Assembly (NCBI GenBank): GCA_910575815.1
Contig: CAJTFN010000005.1
Span: 80,023-144,022 of the forward strand
Length of the DNA stretch: 64,000 nucleotides
Direction of reading: 5' to 3'
DNA from: Oscillospiraceae bacterium
GTDB taxonomy: Bacteria; Bacillota; Clostridia; Oscillospirales; Oscillospiraceae
Positions 7,963-16,334 of this stretch are shown here, piece after piece. Positions within the stretch are counted from its first letter, which is position 1. Each line of letters opens with the position of its first letter. Under the pieces are notes generated by a model. It made no database searches. It was not told the origin of the DNA and saw nothing but the letters and a program-made list of their open reading frames with translations. The position numbers were made by a program, and so were the translations under genes.

Positions 7963-7994
7963 GGTTAGCAAGATTTGAATTGCCTCTGTAATAA
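7963..7994 (+). promoter_or_regulatory. GGTTAGCA-type promoter-like module 8
   Basis: GGTTAGCA at 7963-7970, 17 nt, then G and TAATAA at 7989-7994, the closest fit to the family consensus. It drives into a 90-nt leader before the methylase-helicase gene; the leader can fold (TGGAGG with CCTCCA) and ends with a copy of the AACRAAYAAAATCA repeat. Confidence 0.6.
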
Positions 7995-8056
7995 GAATAG
8001 GGGCGTGGTTCTTGGAGGACTCTACTCAAAAGCCTCCATCCACAACTTTTTATAAT

Positions 8057-8070
8057 AACGAACAAAATCA
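8057..8070 (+). repeat. AACRAAYAAAATCA repeat, copy 2
   Basis: AACGAACAAAATCA, preceded by TATAAT and followed 13 nt later by the ATG of the methylase-helicase gene. Confidence 0.75.
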
Positions 8071-8083
8071 AGGTGGTGACTGT

Positions 8084-11000
8084 ATGAAATACACGTTTCA
8101 CAATGAGAGAATCCCACAGGAGGCCCGTCAGGAACTGAATGAAAAGATTCTCTACCTTGTCGATCAGGATCTGGCGGAGCGTGAGGGAATTACCCGTGAG
8201 GATATTTTCAACGCCTACACTGGGGACGGTGGGCTGCATGGCCTGAAGCGTTCTGATTTCGCCAACTATTACGAGTTCTCTGAGGCTAAGAAAGAAATCG
8301 AAAACGGCCAATTTTTTACCCCTCCAGTTCTGTGCCAGTTCATCATGAATGTGCTGGGCGTTGGAATGGGAGAGACTGTGGCTGATCTCACTTCTGGAAT
8401 TGCTAACTTTTGTAACTATATGCCAGTAGAGGCAAACTTCTATGGGTGCGAGCTGGATATCAAATCTCACAAGGTAGCGCATTACCTCTACCCTACCGCA
8501 AATCTGGAACACAAGGATATCCGTTTCTACGAGCCAGATATGCGTTTTGACTACATCGTGGGAAATCCGCCGTTTAATCTGAAATGGGACACACCACAGG
8601 GGGAAATCATTTCTCAGATGTACTACTGCCTGAAAGCCGCCCAGCTGTTAAAGCCCTTGGGGATTATGGCTATCGTCGTTCCTGCCTCTTTTCTGGCTGA
8701 TGATTATTTGGACAGCGCCAAGCGGAATGAACTGGAGAAGTTGTTCAGCTTCTTAGGGCAGGTTTCAGTCCAGAAAGACGCTTTTAAGTCCTTGGGTGTA
8801 GAGGACTATGCCACTAAAATTCTCTTTTGGCAGCGCAAGCTGACCGATGAGGAGACTGGAAACCAATATGAGCTGAATACCGCTAATTGGTTCAACATTT
8901 CCAGTATGGAGCACGCCAGCGACCTGCTCGATGTGGTTCAGGAGGCAATTATCAAACAAGCAAAGGAGCGGATGTCTTCAGAGCGCACCCGTGTTAAGCT
9001 GGTATCTCGTGGTGAAAACGAAGATGATTTTCATTATCAGGTACAGAAAATGTTGTACCACATTAAGAACAATCCCAAACTGGTAGACAAATATGCGAAA
9101 TGCCAGGAATATCTTTACCGTTTTGAAAATCAGAAACAGCCAGACGGAATGAAGTATGAAGAGTGGGCAAAAATCCGCATTACCCAGCCCAAGGTTTTGG
9201 CCTACCTTCGTCGAGTTATCCGCTCTCAGAACAGAAAGCCCGACCGTGATATCGTGCGGCTGGTCAAGCAGGACAGCGGACTGATCCACAAAGGATACAG
9301 TAAAAAAGCTCGGCAGACCATGACCCCAGATATGAAAGAGCCTATCCCTTTTTACGCTCTCGCTTCGGGACAGGTAGAAAATACGGGATTGGAGCCTTTT
9401 GCCCGCCTCATTCGGCGTAAGCAGAGAAATTATGAACGGGAAACAAAGCCTTTTGCGGATATGGAGGAGAACGCTGAGATTGCCCGTTTTCTGTCGGAGT
9501 TTACCGTTTACGATCAGGAAAACGAAGAATGGATATACCTCAATGAAATCCAACGCCACGATTTGAACCTTGTACTTCAAAAGCACTATCACCTGCTGCA
9601 GTGGGAACAGGGTGGCGGTAAGACGCTGGCTGGTATCTCTACTGGCCGGTATCGGATGGAACACCAAGGGGCAAGGAATGTCTGGGTAGTATCAACAGCT
9701 ATCTCCATCAAGAATAACTGGGATTTGGTATTCAAGAATTATGGCATGACCAACTATCGAATGATCCGTAACCTTGCTGATTTGAACACAGTGCAGGATG
9801 GAGAGTTCGTCATTATCACTTTGAATATGCTTTCCAAGTATCGGAAACAAGTTAAACGCCACATCAAAATTAGGAACAGAAATGTTTGCCTGGTCTTTGA
9901 TGAATCGGACGAGATGACTAACCCTAACAGCAAGCGTACTAAGGCTGTGCTGGATTGCTTTCGGAAAGTGCGTTTTAAGCTGGCAATGACCGGCACCGTT
10001 ACCCGCAACAATATTTCGGAGAGTGCTCCTCAGTTGGAACTGCTCTACAACAACTCTTACAACATGATATCCTGGGCGGATTCGCTCTATTATTACGAGA
10101 AGGGTAGCGATGGCAAGGACTATTTGAGCATTTCAAACAACCCCTTCTATGGAAAACCCATCCCCGCCTATAAACCAGGTTACACACTCTTTGCTGAGTC
10201 CCATCTGCCGGAGAAAATTACAGTTTTTGGAGTGGGTAAGAAAAACCAGGATATTTTCAACGCTGAGGCACTAAACAAAATTCTGTCCTATTCCGTCATT
10301 ACTCGGACGTTTGCGGAAATCACCGGAAAAGAGATCCGTCGTATTCATCAGGTGCAGGTTTCTTTTTCCCTTGCGGAACAAGCGGTTTATAAGAAAGCGG
10401 TGGAGGAGTTTTATTTCATGCGGCAGCACTACTTTGCTCTTACTGGTAACAGCCGTAAGGACAGCATGATGGCGTTGATTCAGCAGATTACTTTACTACT
10501 CAGAATTTCTGCTGCGCCCAACACTGTGGAAGAGTATAACAGCGACAAGACACCAACCAAGATAGAAAAAGTCTGCTCCATGCTGGATGGGTGGAAAAAT
10601 GAGATCGTGGTGATTGGTGTTCGTCACAAGAATGTTGTGGCCGCATATGCAGATGAGATTCGCCGATGTTTCCCAGACCGTCCATTGTTTGTAGTTACTG
10701 GCAGCACGACTACACTGGCCGGACGCCGAAAGCTGAAACAGACGCTCAAGGACAGTGGGAATGGCATTCTGCTTTGCACGCAGCAGTGCCTCCCCTCCTC
10801 CGTCAACTTTGAGTTCGTGAATAAGATATTGATTCCAGAGTTGCACTACAACAACGCTCGGATGAGCCAGTTTTATATGCGGTTTGTCCGCTTTACTTCA
10901 ACGGACTGGAAGGATATCTATTTCATTACACACGCTGGAAGCATTGAGTCAAATCAGATGCAGATGGTTCTTTCCAAAGAAAAGCTGAACCTCTTCATGA

Positions 11001-11137
11001 AAGGGCAGGATGTCGATTTGGACGAGATTTATGACAGATTCGGCGTGGACTACGATTTGATGAGCCTCCTCATGTCTCGTGAGGTGGATGAGGATGGAAA
11101 GTCCTACATCGCTTGGGGTGAACAAAAGATTGAATAA
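8084..11137 (+). CDS. Fused N6-adenine methylase and SNF2-like helicase
   Basis: A 1017-aa two-part protein. Residues about 70-280 form an adenine methyltransferase: AdoMet site near VADLTSGIANF and catalytic motif NPPF at about residue 160. Residues about 500-960 form a superfamily 2 helicase: Walker A GGGKT near 512, DESD box near 606, MTGT motif III, and a conserved helicase C-terminal half. Such fusions occur in large phages and may protect DNA from restriction, or act in modification during replication; which applies here is unknown. The ATG at 8084 has GGTGGTGA upstream; a longer frame from 8012 lacks a ribosome site. Confidence 0.8.
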   Translation: MKYTFHNERIPQEARQELNEKILYLVDQDLAEREGITREDIFNAYTGDGGLHGLKRSDFANYYEFSEAKKEIENGQFFTPPVLCQFIMNVLGVGMGETVADLTSGIANFCNYMPVEANFYGCELDIKSHKVAHYLYPTANLEHKDIRFYEPDMRFDYIVGNPPFNLKWDTPQGEIISQMYYCLKAAQLLKPLGIMAIVVPASFLADDYLDSAKRNELEKLFSFLGQVSVQKDAFKSLGVEDYATKILFWQRKLTDEETGNQYELNTANWFNISSMEHASDLLDVVQEAIIKQAKERMSSERTRVKLVSRGENEDDFHYQVQKMLYHIKNNPKLVDKYAKCQEYLYRFENQKQPDGMKYEEWAKIRITQPKVLAYLRRVIRSQNRKPDRDIVRLVKQDSGLIHKGYSKKARQTMTPDMKEPIPFYALASGQVENTGLEPFARLIRRKQRNYERETKPFADMEENAEIARFLSEFTVYDQENEEWIYLNEIQRHDLNLVLQKHYHLLQWEQGGGKTLAGISTGRYRMEHQGARNVWVVSTAISIKNNWDLVFKNYGMTNYRMIRNLADLNTVQDGEFVIITLNMLSKYRKQVKRHIKIRNRNVCLVFDESDEMTNPNSKRTKAVLDCFRKVRFKLAMTGTVTRNNISESAPQLELLYNNSYNMISWADSLYYYEKGSDGKDYLSISNNPFYGKPIPAYKPGYTLFAESHLPEKITVFGVGKKNQDIFNAEALNKILSYSVITRTFAEITGKEIRRIHQVQVSFSLAEQAVYKKAVEEFYFMRQHYFALTGNSRKDSMMALIQQITLLLRISAAPNTVEEYNSDKTPTKIEKVCSMLDGWKNEIVVIGVRHKNVVAAYADEIRRCFPDRPLFVVTGSTTTLAGRRKLKQTLKDSGNGILLCTQQCLPSSVNFEFVNKILIPELHYNNARMSQFYMRFVRFTSTDWKDIYFITHAGSIESNQMQMVLSKEKLNLFMKGQDVDLDEIYDRFGVDYDLMSLLMSREVDEDGKSYIAWGEQKIE

Positions 11138-11150
11138 TGGAGGTGTCAAT

Positions 11151-11459
11151 ATGACATTTATAAACGAGAAAAAGGAACGTGTTGAAATCGTTGTTAGAAC
11201 AATGTTGGATTATCACGGAAACTGCACATATAGGATTGAGGACATCTATATCACGCCGTTCCGAAAGCGAAAGCCTATCAGCATAGCGGCTCAAGTAAGA
11301 GATCTGTACGAATATCGGAAGTTGAATCATGAGGAGCGTGCTGAGTACGCACATCAGGAATATATGAAATATTGTACGGAAGATCAGTTGTGGGAGGCTA
11401 TACAGGAGGTGTATCATCAAATGGCACCTCAAAAGGAGTCTATTGTGTTTCGGGCGTGA
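11151..11459 (+). CDS. Hypothetical protein, 102 aa
   Basis: ATG at 11151 with TGGAGG 8 nt upstream, 13 nt after the methylase-helicase stop. Charged, mostly helical; unrecognised. A hairpin follows before the convergent peptidase gene. Confidence 0.5.
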   Translation: MTFINEKKERVEIVVRTMLDYHGNCTYRIEDIYITPFRKRKPISIAAQVRDLYEYRKLNHEERAEYAHQEYMKYCTEDQLWEAIQEVYHQMAPQKESIVFRA

Positions 11460-11461
11460 AG

Positions 11462-11488
11462 AAAAAGCCGCCCTCGAAAGAGGGCGGC
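11462..11488 (-). terminator. Terminator for the leftward immunity operon
   Basis: Perfect 9-bp stem GCCGCCCTC/GAGGGCGGC with a GAAA loop. On the minus strand it is followed by TTTTTC, so it ends leftward transcription just past the peptidase gene; it may also slow rightward transcription. Confidence 0.8.
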
Positions 11489-11496
11489 TCCTGTGG

Positions 11497-12096
11497 TCAA
11501 CATTTGTGCTTAGTGCGGAACTCTCGTAACATATTGTTTTCCCACGCAGTTTTTATGTGGCTTCGGCACCATTTTGTGTATCGGTCATATTGAAGTGCCG
11601 CAGCTTGGGATGATAGGCCAAACACAGTTTGAATCTCCGTAACGGTACGGATGCCCATTTCGCGCATAATCGGTAGTGGAGCAATCATATTCCATGCGAA
11701 GTAATCAGCCTCGCTTTCAAACTGATCGTATGGCTCCCGCCAATCCGTATAGGCAATTTCAGCCTCCTCAATCGTTTCAAGATGGCCAATACAGATATGA
11801 CCAACTTCATGGCAGAGTGTCCACAAAATCCTACCCTGATTCATGGATGCGTTATAGAGAATCAAATATCTGTTCTGTTCCACATCATGATGGGTCGCAC
11901 CGGAGTTGCTTTTACACATGATAGCAATATCACGGATAGAACAGCGATTCAGTTCGGCCATTGTTTGATAGGTAAGGATACGGCAGCTTTTGGGGATACA
12001 AGGGATAATCTTTTGCGGTTGAATAGGATAGGAAATGGTATCCATAAGCTGATATAATTCCAACACCTTGCGCTGTATAAATGCCGTTCTGACCAT
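11497..12096 (-). CDS. ImmA/IrrE-family metallopeptidase
   Basis: The 199-aa protein has the zinc-protease motif HEVGH (with CHEVGHICIGHLE context) and a downstream acidic ESEADYFAWNM helix, typical of ImmA/IrrE peptidases. In ICEBs1-type elements ImmA cleaves the ImmR repressor to derepress the element. It lies immediately downstream of, and in the same direction as, an HTH repressor, which supports that role. Unlike most neighbours it is on the minus strand. Confidence 0.85.
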   Translation of the reverse strand: MVRTAFIQRKVLELYQLMDTISYPIQPQKIIPCIPKSCRILTYQTMAELNRCSIRDIAIMCKSNSGATHHDVEQNRYLILYNASMNQGRILWTLCHEVGHICIGHLETIEEAEIAYTDWREPYDQFESEADYFAWNMIAPLPIMREMGIRTVTEIQTVFGLSSQAAALQYDRYTKWCRSHIKTAWENNMLREFRTKHKC

Positions 12097-12160
12097 TTAG
12101 ACCTCCCCTCCTAACTGGAAAATGACAGACTCTCCATGTTGGAGAACTCAGTATAACATA

Positions 12161-12526
12161 TCAGGTGTCCGATTTATCGGACTTTTCATCAGAAAATGCG
12201 TAGTCAAAACCAACCTTCAGCATTGCCATCATGCGGCTCTTGTCCCGATCTGTCATCCGTTCTCTGGCGCGTTGCAGGGAAACAAAGTCTTGATCGCACA
12301 TAACAGTATCAATAGGTGTGCGGATGTCGGTAGCGCCCACGAGATAGTCAATAGAAACATCAAAATATTTTGCAATCTTGGAAATTTTTTCGATTGTCGG
12401 GCTGGTAGCGTTTTTCCACCTGCCAATAGAATACTGGCTCATACCAAGTTCGGTTTCCAGTTTGTTGACTGTGATATCGTTTTCAGCGCACAAATCTTTA
12501 ATTCTCGTAAAAATGATAGAGTCCAT
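12161..12526 (-). CDS. Cro/CI-type (ImmR-like) repressor
   Basis: A 121-aa protein with an HTH_3 domain in residues 1-65 (KLETELGMSQYSIGRWKN) and the typical DYLVG end. The C-terminus is short and charged. The ATG at 12526 is chosen because a GGGGG-rich site precedes it; the frame extends upstream without one. Together with the adjacent peptidase it forms an ImmR/ImmA-type switch. Two palindromes in the divergent promoter region are probable binding sites. Confidence 0.8.
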   Translation of the reverse strand: MDSIIFTRIKDLCAENDITVNKLETELGMSQYSIGRWKNATSPTIEKISKIAKYFDVSIDYLVGATDIRTPIDTVMCDQDFVSLQRARERMTDRDKSRMMAMLKVGFDYAFSDEKSDKSDT

Positions 12527-12558
12527 AACACAACCCCCAAACAGAAAAATCTGCAAAG

Positions 12559-12576
12559 TCACGAAAAGAATCGTGA
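12559..12576. promoter_or_regulatory. Operator palindrome O1
   Basis: TCACGA-AAAGAA-TCGTGA, a perfect 6-6-6 dyad, located between the repressor start and the rightward -35 box. Confidence 0.7.
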
Positions 12577-12583
12577 AAACCAC

Positions 12584-12612
12584 TTGACATCACGAGAAAA
12601 TGCTGGTATAGT
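12584..12612 (+). promoter_or_regulatory. Rightward sigma-A promoter of the immunity region
   Basis: TTGACA (12584-12589), 17 nt, TATAGT (12607-12612). It is bracketed by two palindromes, which fits repression by the divergent HTH protein. Confidence 0.75.
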
Positions 12613-12622
12613 AATCACCAGA

Positions 12623-12638
12623 CACGAAACTATTCGTG
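12623..12638. promoter_or_regulatory. Operator palindrome O2
   Basis: CACGAA-ACTA-TTCGTG, a perfect 6-4-6 dyad sharing the CACGAA half-site with O1. It lies just past the -10 box. Confidence 0.7.
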
Positions 12639-12709
12639 ATATCGAGGATAGTATATCACATATTTTCGGGTATGTCAACCCAAAACTATAAAAATTGGAG
12701 GAGTGCAAT

Positions 12710-13150
12710 ATGAGAATCGTCAATAGCCTGGTGGAAGATTTCGGTGGTTTTGAGCTGGATACCGGTGCAATCAAACTGCATAGTGCAAATTCACAGGATA
12801 TCATGCTCCCGTACAGTGGCACTCTTCCGGAGCAAATGTCCTCGGTATCCAGCGCTTTCCTCCAGGTAAATGTTCAGCCTATCCAGGGCGCTATGTTGGC
12901 TCTGGTAGTTGAGAGAAATGGCAAGCAGTTCCGCCGGCCTATGGAGGCAACCAATCAAGAAATTATGACCCTACTGGATCAGTTTTTCAACCAACAGGAT
13001 ACAGGGCTTGATACCTATTGGCTGGGCTTCGAGCAGGCCAACTATATGGGATGGAGGCAAGTCGCCGCCGATTATCGCCGACTGCTGAAACCGCTGATGG
13101 CGTTGCCTATTCAGGAAAGGGCATATCTTTCCCGTCGATTGCTGGAATAA
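12710..13150 (+). CDS. Hypothetical protein behind the switch promoter
   Basis: A 146-aa protein of unknown function, ATG at 12710 with TTGGAGG upstream. First rightward gene from the operator-flanked promoter, so its expression probably follows induction. No domain recognised. Confidence 0.55.
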   Translation: MRIVNSLVEDFGGFELDTGAIKLHSANSQDIMLPYSGTLPEQMSSVSSAFLQVNVQPIQGAMLALVVERNGKQFRRPMEATNQEIMTLLDQFFNQQDTGLDTYWLGFEQANYMGWRQVAADYRRLLKPLMALPIQERAYLSRRLLE

Positions 13151-13202
13151 GCAGGCTGGCGCTCCTCCCCCAAAAAATTTTCAATGATTTTGTTATTTGC
13201 TA

Positions 13203-13234
13203 TTGACAACGGCAGAAACTTGTGGTAGTATAAT
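13203..13234 (+). promoter_or_regulatory. Sigma-A promoter
   Basis: TTGACA at 13203-13208, then TAGTAT after 17 nt or TATAAT (13229-13234) after 20 nt. It precedes the integrase-fold gene. Confidence 0.65.
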
Positions 13235-13270
13235 GGCATGAGAGATCGTTAGAGGGAAATGGAGGGCACC

Positions 13271-14212
13271 ATGAACCGAACACAATTTTTTGAGGATGCC
13301 GATGGAGGTTATACCTCTTTCTCTCACCCGAAGCACTTCACCAAGACTTGGAACAAAGTTAGAGCGTTTGAGGAGAGCATCGGTAAAACTCTTGACGATG
13401 GATACACCAGAGAGGAATATATCGCACTGTTTAACTTTGCGTTAGCCCGCTGTTCCAGCACTTTTTACAATGACAAAAAGGTTGTTGTATTCTATATCCG
13501 ATATCTGATTGCACGCGGAGCGTTACCAGCTGAACACGAAACTATTTTAGCTGGTATTACAGCGGATGATTTGAGCATCAAGGGCGGGACAGACCGTATC
13601 CGTTACTTCAAAAATCTCAATCATCTGCGCGAAGCGATCGAGGATACGGTCAAAGCTGCGGATCGAGTGGACGAGACGATGTACGATGTACCCAGTGCCG
13701 TTCTCTATTTGGCCTGGTATGGATTGACTGAGGAACAGGTTCTGACGCTTCCCAAAACAGCTGTTCTGGAAGACGGAATTATACTGAATGGTCAGAAAAT
13801 TGAGATGCCCTATTTCTTGACAGACTTGTTGGTTCGTCTGCGGGACGCTGAGGGGTTCAACACAAAAGGTAGAGGGATTATTTTCCGAAAGTATATGTAT
13901 TCGGATTATCTGATTCGGACTGAGGATAGCCACCAAGTAAGCGTCTTTCAAATGCGGGCCAGTCTCAGTCGAATGGATAAGGTGATGGATCACACCTACT
14001 CTTTGCGGTTCGATACTGCTCGTCAGTCTGGTATATTCTATCGAGCGTATATGCTGGAATGTGAAAACAACAATTTTGATTTGAGCGATCCTGAGTTTGC
14101 AGCCAATGTATTCTGTGAGGATTTTACTCAGAAGCAAAACAAGGCAGATCCTGGCAAGCGTCTTCGTGAACGGATACGGGACTATACGCTGTACAAACAG
14201 CTATTCTCCTAA
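13271..14212 (+). CDS. Integrase-fold-like protein of unknown role
   Basis: A 313-aa protein. The middle (VLYLAWYGLTEEQVLTLP) looks like the start of a tyrosine-recombinase catalytic fold, but the expected catalytic Arg, HxxR and Tyr set is not evident, so activity is doubtful. ATG at 13271 has TGGAGG upstream. It lies between the immunity switch and the SPFH operon with its own promoter and a downstream hairpin. Confidence 0.45.
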   Translation: MNRTQFFEDADGGYTSFSHPKHFTKTWNKVRAFEESIGKTLDDGYTREEYIALFNFALARCSSTFYNDKKVVVFYIRYLIARGALPAEHETILAGITADDLSIKGGTDRIRYFKNLNHLREAIEDTVKAADRVDETMYDVPSAVLYLAWYGLTEEQVLTLPKTAVLEDGIILNGQKIEMPYFLTDLLVRLRDAEGFNTKGRGIIFRKYMYSDYLIRTEDSHQVSVFQMRASLSRMDKVMDHTYSLRFDTARQSGIFYRAYMLECENNNFDLSDPEFAANVFCEDFTQKQNKADPGKRLRERIRDYTLYKQLFS

Positions 14213-14233
14213 AGCGGCGAAAGCCGTTTTAGG
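14210..14233 (+). terminator. Probable terminator hairpin
   Basis: CTAAAGCGGC and GCCGTTTTAG pair over 10 bp (one G-U) around a GAAA loop. It overlaps the preceding stop codon; the only T run is within the stem. Confidence 0.5.
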
Positions 14234-14244
14234 ATTAGCATAAT

Positions 14245-14258
14245 AACGAACAAAATCA
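14245..14258 (+). repeat. AACRAAYAAAATCA repeat, copy 3
   Basis: AACGAACAAAATCA, followed by a G8 tract (14271-14278) and the ATG of a small membrane protein 25 nt away. Confidence 0.75.
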
Positions 14259-14283
14259 ATGTATGCTTATGGGGGGGGTAGAG

Positions 14284-14451
14284 ATGCCGGTATTCATTTT
14301 CCTGGTCTTTGTGTTAGCGGCTGTGCTGTGGGTGCTGCTATCATTCGTATTTAGGCCGCTCGGTCGTTTTGTCGGACGAGTTTGGAAGGATGCAAAAGAC
14401 GCAATGGACGAGGAAGATCCCAGCGAAGACGACACAGCAAATAAAAACTGA
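14284..14451 (+). CDS. Small single-pass membrane protein
   Basis: A 55-aa protein: residues 2-22 (FIFLVFVLAAVLWVLLSFVF) form a transmembrane helix, followed by a basic stretch and an acidic tail. Two in-frame ATGs (14263, 14284) flank a G8 tract; 14284 is preferred because the G run is the likely ribosome site. Precedes the SPFH gene by 18 nt. Confidence 0.6.
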   Translation: MPVFIFLVFVLAAVLWVLLSFVFRPLGRFVGRVWKDAKDAMDEEDPSEDDTANKN

Positions 14452-14469
14452 CGGAGGTAAAAGAACACT

Positions 14470-15402
14470 ATGAGAAAGAAAGGTTTCATTGGAGCGATCG
14501 TTCTGGCTGTCCTAATTTTTGGCGGTATTATCCTGGCTCTGCTGTGTACCAGCCGTGTGCCCGCAGGTTACGTCGGAGTGGTTTACAACATGAACGGTGG
14601 TGTAGACGGTGAGGTTCTATCCCAGGGCTGGAATTTGGTAGCGCCCACCAAAAAGGTCACTACCTATTCCATCGGCATTGAGCAAAGCTACCTGACATCC
14701 GACGATAAGGGAGACAGCAAGAACGACGAGAGTTTCAGTATTCCCACATCGGATGGTAAGACAGTCCGAGTTAATCTGGAGTTCTCCTACCGCTTCGATG
14801 AGGCGCGTGTAGCAAGCACATTTGTTACCTTTAAGGGCAAGTCTGGCGAGGAAATCAAGGATACCTTTATTAAGCCCAAGATTATCGCATGGACACAGGA
14901 AGTCAGTGCCAACTATCCCGTTACAGACATCTTTGGCGATAAACGCACAGCCATCAATGCGGAATTGGATCTGTACCTCAAGGAGAAGTTTGACAAGTAC
15001 GGCATTATCATTGATACGGTGAACTTTACTGACATCTCCGTGGATTCTGAAACGGCAGCGGCTATTCAGAAGAAAGTAACTGCCCAGCAGGAACTGGAAC
15101 TGGCAAATATTGAGGCTCAGACCGCCAAAATCCAGGCTAACAAAGACAAGGAAGTCGCTATGATTCAGGCACAGAAGGATAAGGAGGCCGCTGAGATTCA
15201 AGCAGAGACTGCTATCGTTAAAGCGAATGCCGAGGCGGAAGTTGTTCGGATTGCGGCAGAGGCAGAGGCTCAGGCTAACCGTGAAATTGCTTCCTCTCTC
15301 ACTCCTGAGCTGATTGAGAAGATCAAATACGAACAGTGGGATGGTAAGATGCCTACGGTGTCTGGTTCTAACGCTATCGTATCCATCCCCGGCATGAATT
15401 AA
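14470..15402 (+). CDS. SPFH/Band 7 membrane protein
   Basis: A 310-aa prohibitin/stomatin-like protein. A transmembrane anchor spans residues 5-28, followed by the SPFH region (VPAGYVGVVYNMNGG; YFDEA-like core VNLEFSYRFDEA) and a long Ala/Glu/Lys coiled coil (about residues 195-265). SPFH proteins scaffold membranes or regulate proteases. GGAGG precedes the ATG. It sits in an operon with a small membrane protein and a coiled-coil protein. Confidence 0.85.
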   Translation: MRKKGFIGAIVLAVLIFGGIILALLCTSRVPAGYVGVVYNMNGGVDGEVLSQGWNLVAPTKKVTTYSIGIEQSYLTSDDKGDSKNDESFSIPTSDGKTVRVNLEFSYRFDEARVASTFVTFKGKSGEEIKDTFIKPKIIAWTQEVSANYPVTDIFGDKRTAINAELDLYLKEKFDKYGIIIDTVNFTDISVDSETAAAIQKKVTAQQELELANIEAQTAKIQANKDKEVAMIQAQKDKEAAEIQAETAIVKANAEAEVVRIAAEAEAQANREIASSLTPELIEKIKYEQWDGKMPTVSGSNAIVSIPGMN

Positions 15403-15415
15403 GGAGGAGAGCAAT

Positions 15416-15742
15416 ATGGCTTTTGGAAAGAAGACTACCTCTTCCAGTTCACATGACATTCTGAGGGAAAAGCAGCAGGAAATTAACCGACTGGAACGGC
15501 AGGCGGACGATGCGGTTGAAATCGTAACCCGCACTATCTCTCGACTGGAACTCATCAACCAGCAGATCGACGACGGCATGACCGAGATCGACACCTATAT
15601 GGCCGACCTTGTAAAGACACGGGAAACCATGTCCACACAGCGTCAGAACAACGCGGCTATCATCAGCAATTTCTCTAAGCTCCTCAATCCGCATTATGCT
15701 GAGGAGACTACTGGTGCCGGCGACGGCGAAACTACTGAATAA
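15416..15742 (+). CDS. Coiled-coil protein, 108 aa
   Basis: Heptad-like helical protein (ILREKQQEINRLERQADD) with a Ser-rich start, 13 nt after the SPFH gene with GGAGG upstream. Probably a partner of the SPFH protein; no named family. It is the last coding gene before a 1.97-kb non-coding tRNA region. Confidence 0.6.
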   Translation: MAFGKKTTSSSSHDILREKQQEINRLERQADDAVEIVTRTISRLELINQQIDDGMTEIDTYMADLVKTRETMSTQRQNNAAIISNFSKLLNPHYAEETTGAGDGETTE

Positions 15743-15759
15743 AACGAGCATTTTGTTTT

Positions 15760-15821
15760 GGGACGCTAACAGCAATTTCAAAACAATGAACATTTAATTC
15801 ATCCAGTTGAAAATGCGTCCC
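15760..15821 (+). ncRNA. CAGCAA hairpin module E1
   Basis: Outer stem GGGACGC/GCGTCCC (7 bp) encloses TAACAGCAA, an inner stem TTTCAA/TTGAAA and a terminal stem ATGAA/TTCAT. It lies just upstream of the serine tRNA leader hairpin. Confidence 0.65.
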
Positions 15822-15845
15822 GTGGTGGCGGAAATCGCCACATAT

Positions 15846-15936
15846 GGAGGGGTAATCCTAATTGGTAAGGAAGCATCCTGCTAAGGTGCCAGTAACCCGC
15901 AAGGGCGTGTGGGTTCAAGTCCCACCCTCTCCGCCA
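15846..15936 (+). tRNA. tRNA-Ser(GCU)
   Basis: Complete class II cloverleaf: acceptor GGAGGGG/CCTCTCC, anticodon stem GCATC/GGTGC around CTGCTAA, long variable arm with a CCC/GGG stem, T arm GTGGG/CCCAC, G73 and encoded CCA. It has no insertion. A small hairpin (TGGCG/CGCCA) plus CATAT directly precedes it. Confidence 0.93.
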
Positions 15937-16025
15937 GCCGTGTGGTGAGCGGCATAGCGTACATTGTAAGCCCCCTTTCTTGACGGCGGGAAAGACCGCT
16001 GACAGCTCGGAAAGACGAGCAATAT

Positions 16026-16139
16026 GGGAGCGTCGGGTGGCAGGCCATACCGTGTAACGGGCGGCGGACACGCACAGCAATTTACTATACAAGAAGACTG
16101 CAAATCTTTTCCTCTACGGTTCGAGTCCGTAGGCTCCCC
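16026..16139 (+). tRNA. tRNA-Cys(GCA) with a ~40-nt insertion
   Basis: The 3' half is clear: anticodon stem GAAGA/TCTTT around CTGCAAA, T arm TACGG/CCGTA, acceptor GGCTCCC. The 5' acceptor GGGAGCG (16026) pairs over 6 bp, with a G-G at the seventh. D arm GGTG/TACC ends at 16051. About 40 nt (16053-16092) separate base 26 from base 27; this segment has CGTGT/ACACG and then CACAGCAA. The 3' end is C73 without CCA, so this copy may be imperfect. Confidence 0.7.
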
Positions 16140-16180
16140 TAAAAGCCGCTATGATAATTCTTAGAAAGGAGATTCGTGCC

Positions 16181-16210
16181 ATGAGTAGAGCACGTGACCA
16201 GACCATCTGA
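16181..16210 (+). other. Mini-ORF MSRARDQTI with strong ribosome site
   Basis: Nine codons after AAAGGAG at 7-nt spacing, inside the non-coding tRNA array. A similar mini-ORF lies 154 nt downstream. Whether it is translated is unknown. Confidence 0.4.
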
Positions 16211-16244
16211 GTTATCTTTGGAAAATGTAATGTAATCGGCTGCT

Positions 16245-16276
16245 GAAACGTATGGGGCGGTGCCCCAACAGGTTTC
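16245..16276 (+). ncRNA. Stable hairpin in the Cys-Pro spacer
   Basis: GAAAC/GTTTC closes a loop that contains GGGGC/GCCCC; a downstream ACCGCCC (16285-16291) can pair alternatively with GGGCGGT, forming a possible switch or pseudoknot. The 280-nt stretch 16140-16421 has no long ORF. Confidence 0.45.
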
Positions 16277-16334
16277 AAAATGTGAACCGCCCACAAAAGT
16301 GCGGAAGATTGGGATGCAGTTAAGGAGGCTCTGC

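Noticed and set aside
11676..12691. Rightward ORFs opposite the immunity genes
   Set aside because: They mirror the HEVGH peptidase and HTH repressor on the minus strand and have no ribosome sites.
13271..14212. Second active integrase
   Set aside because: The fold is only suggested in the middle of the protein, and the catalytic Arg/His-x-x-Arg/Tyr set is not evident.
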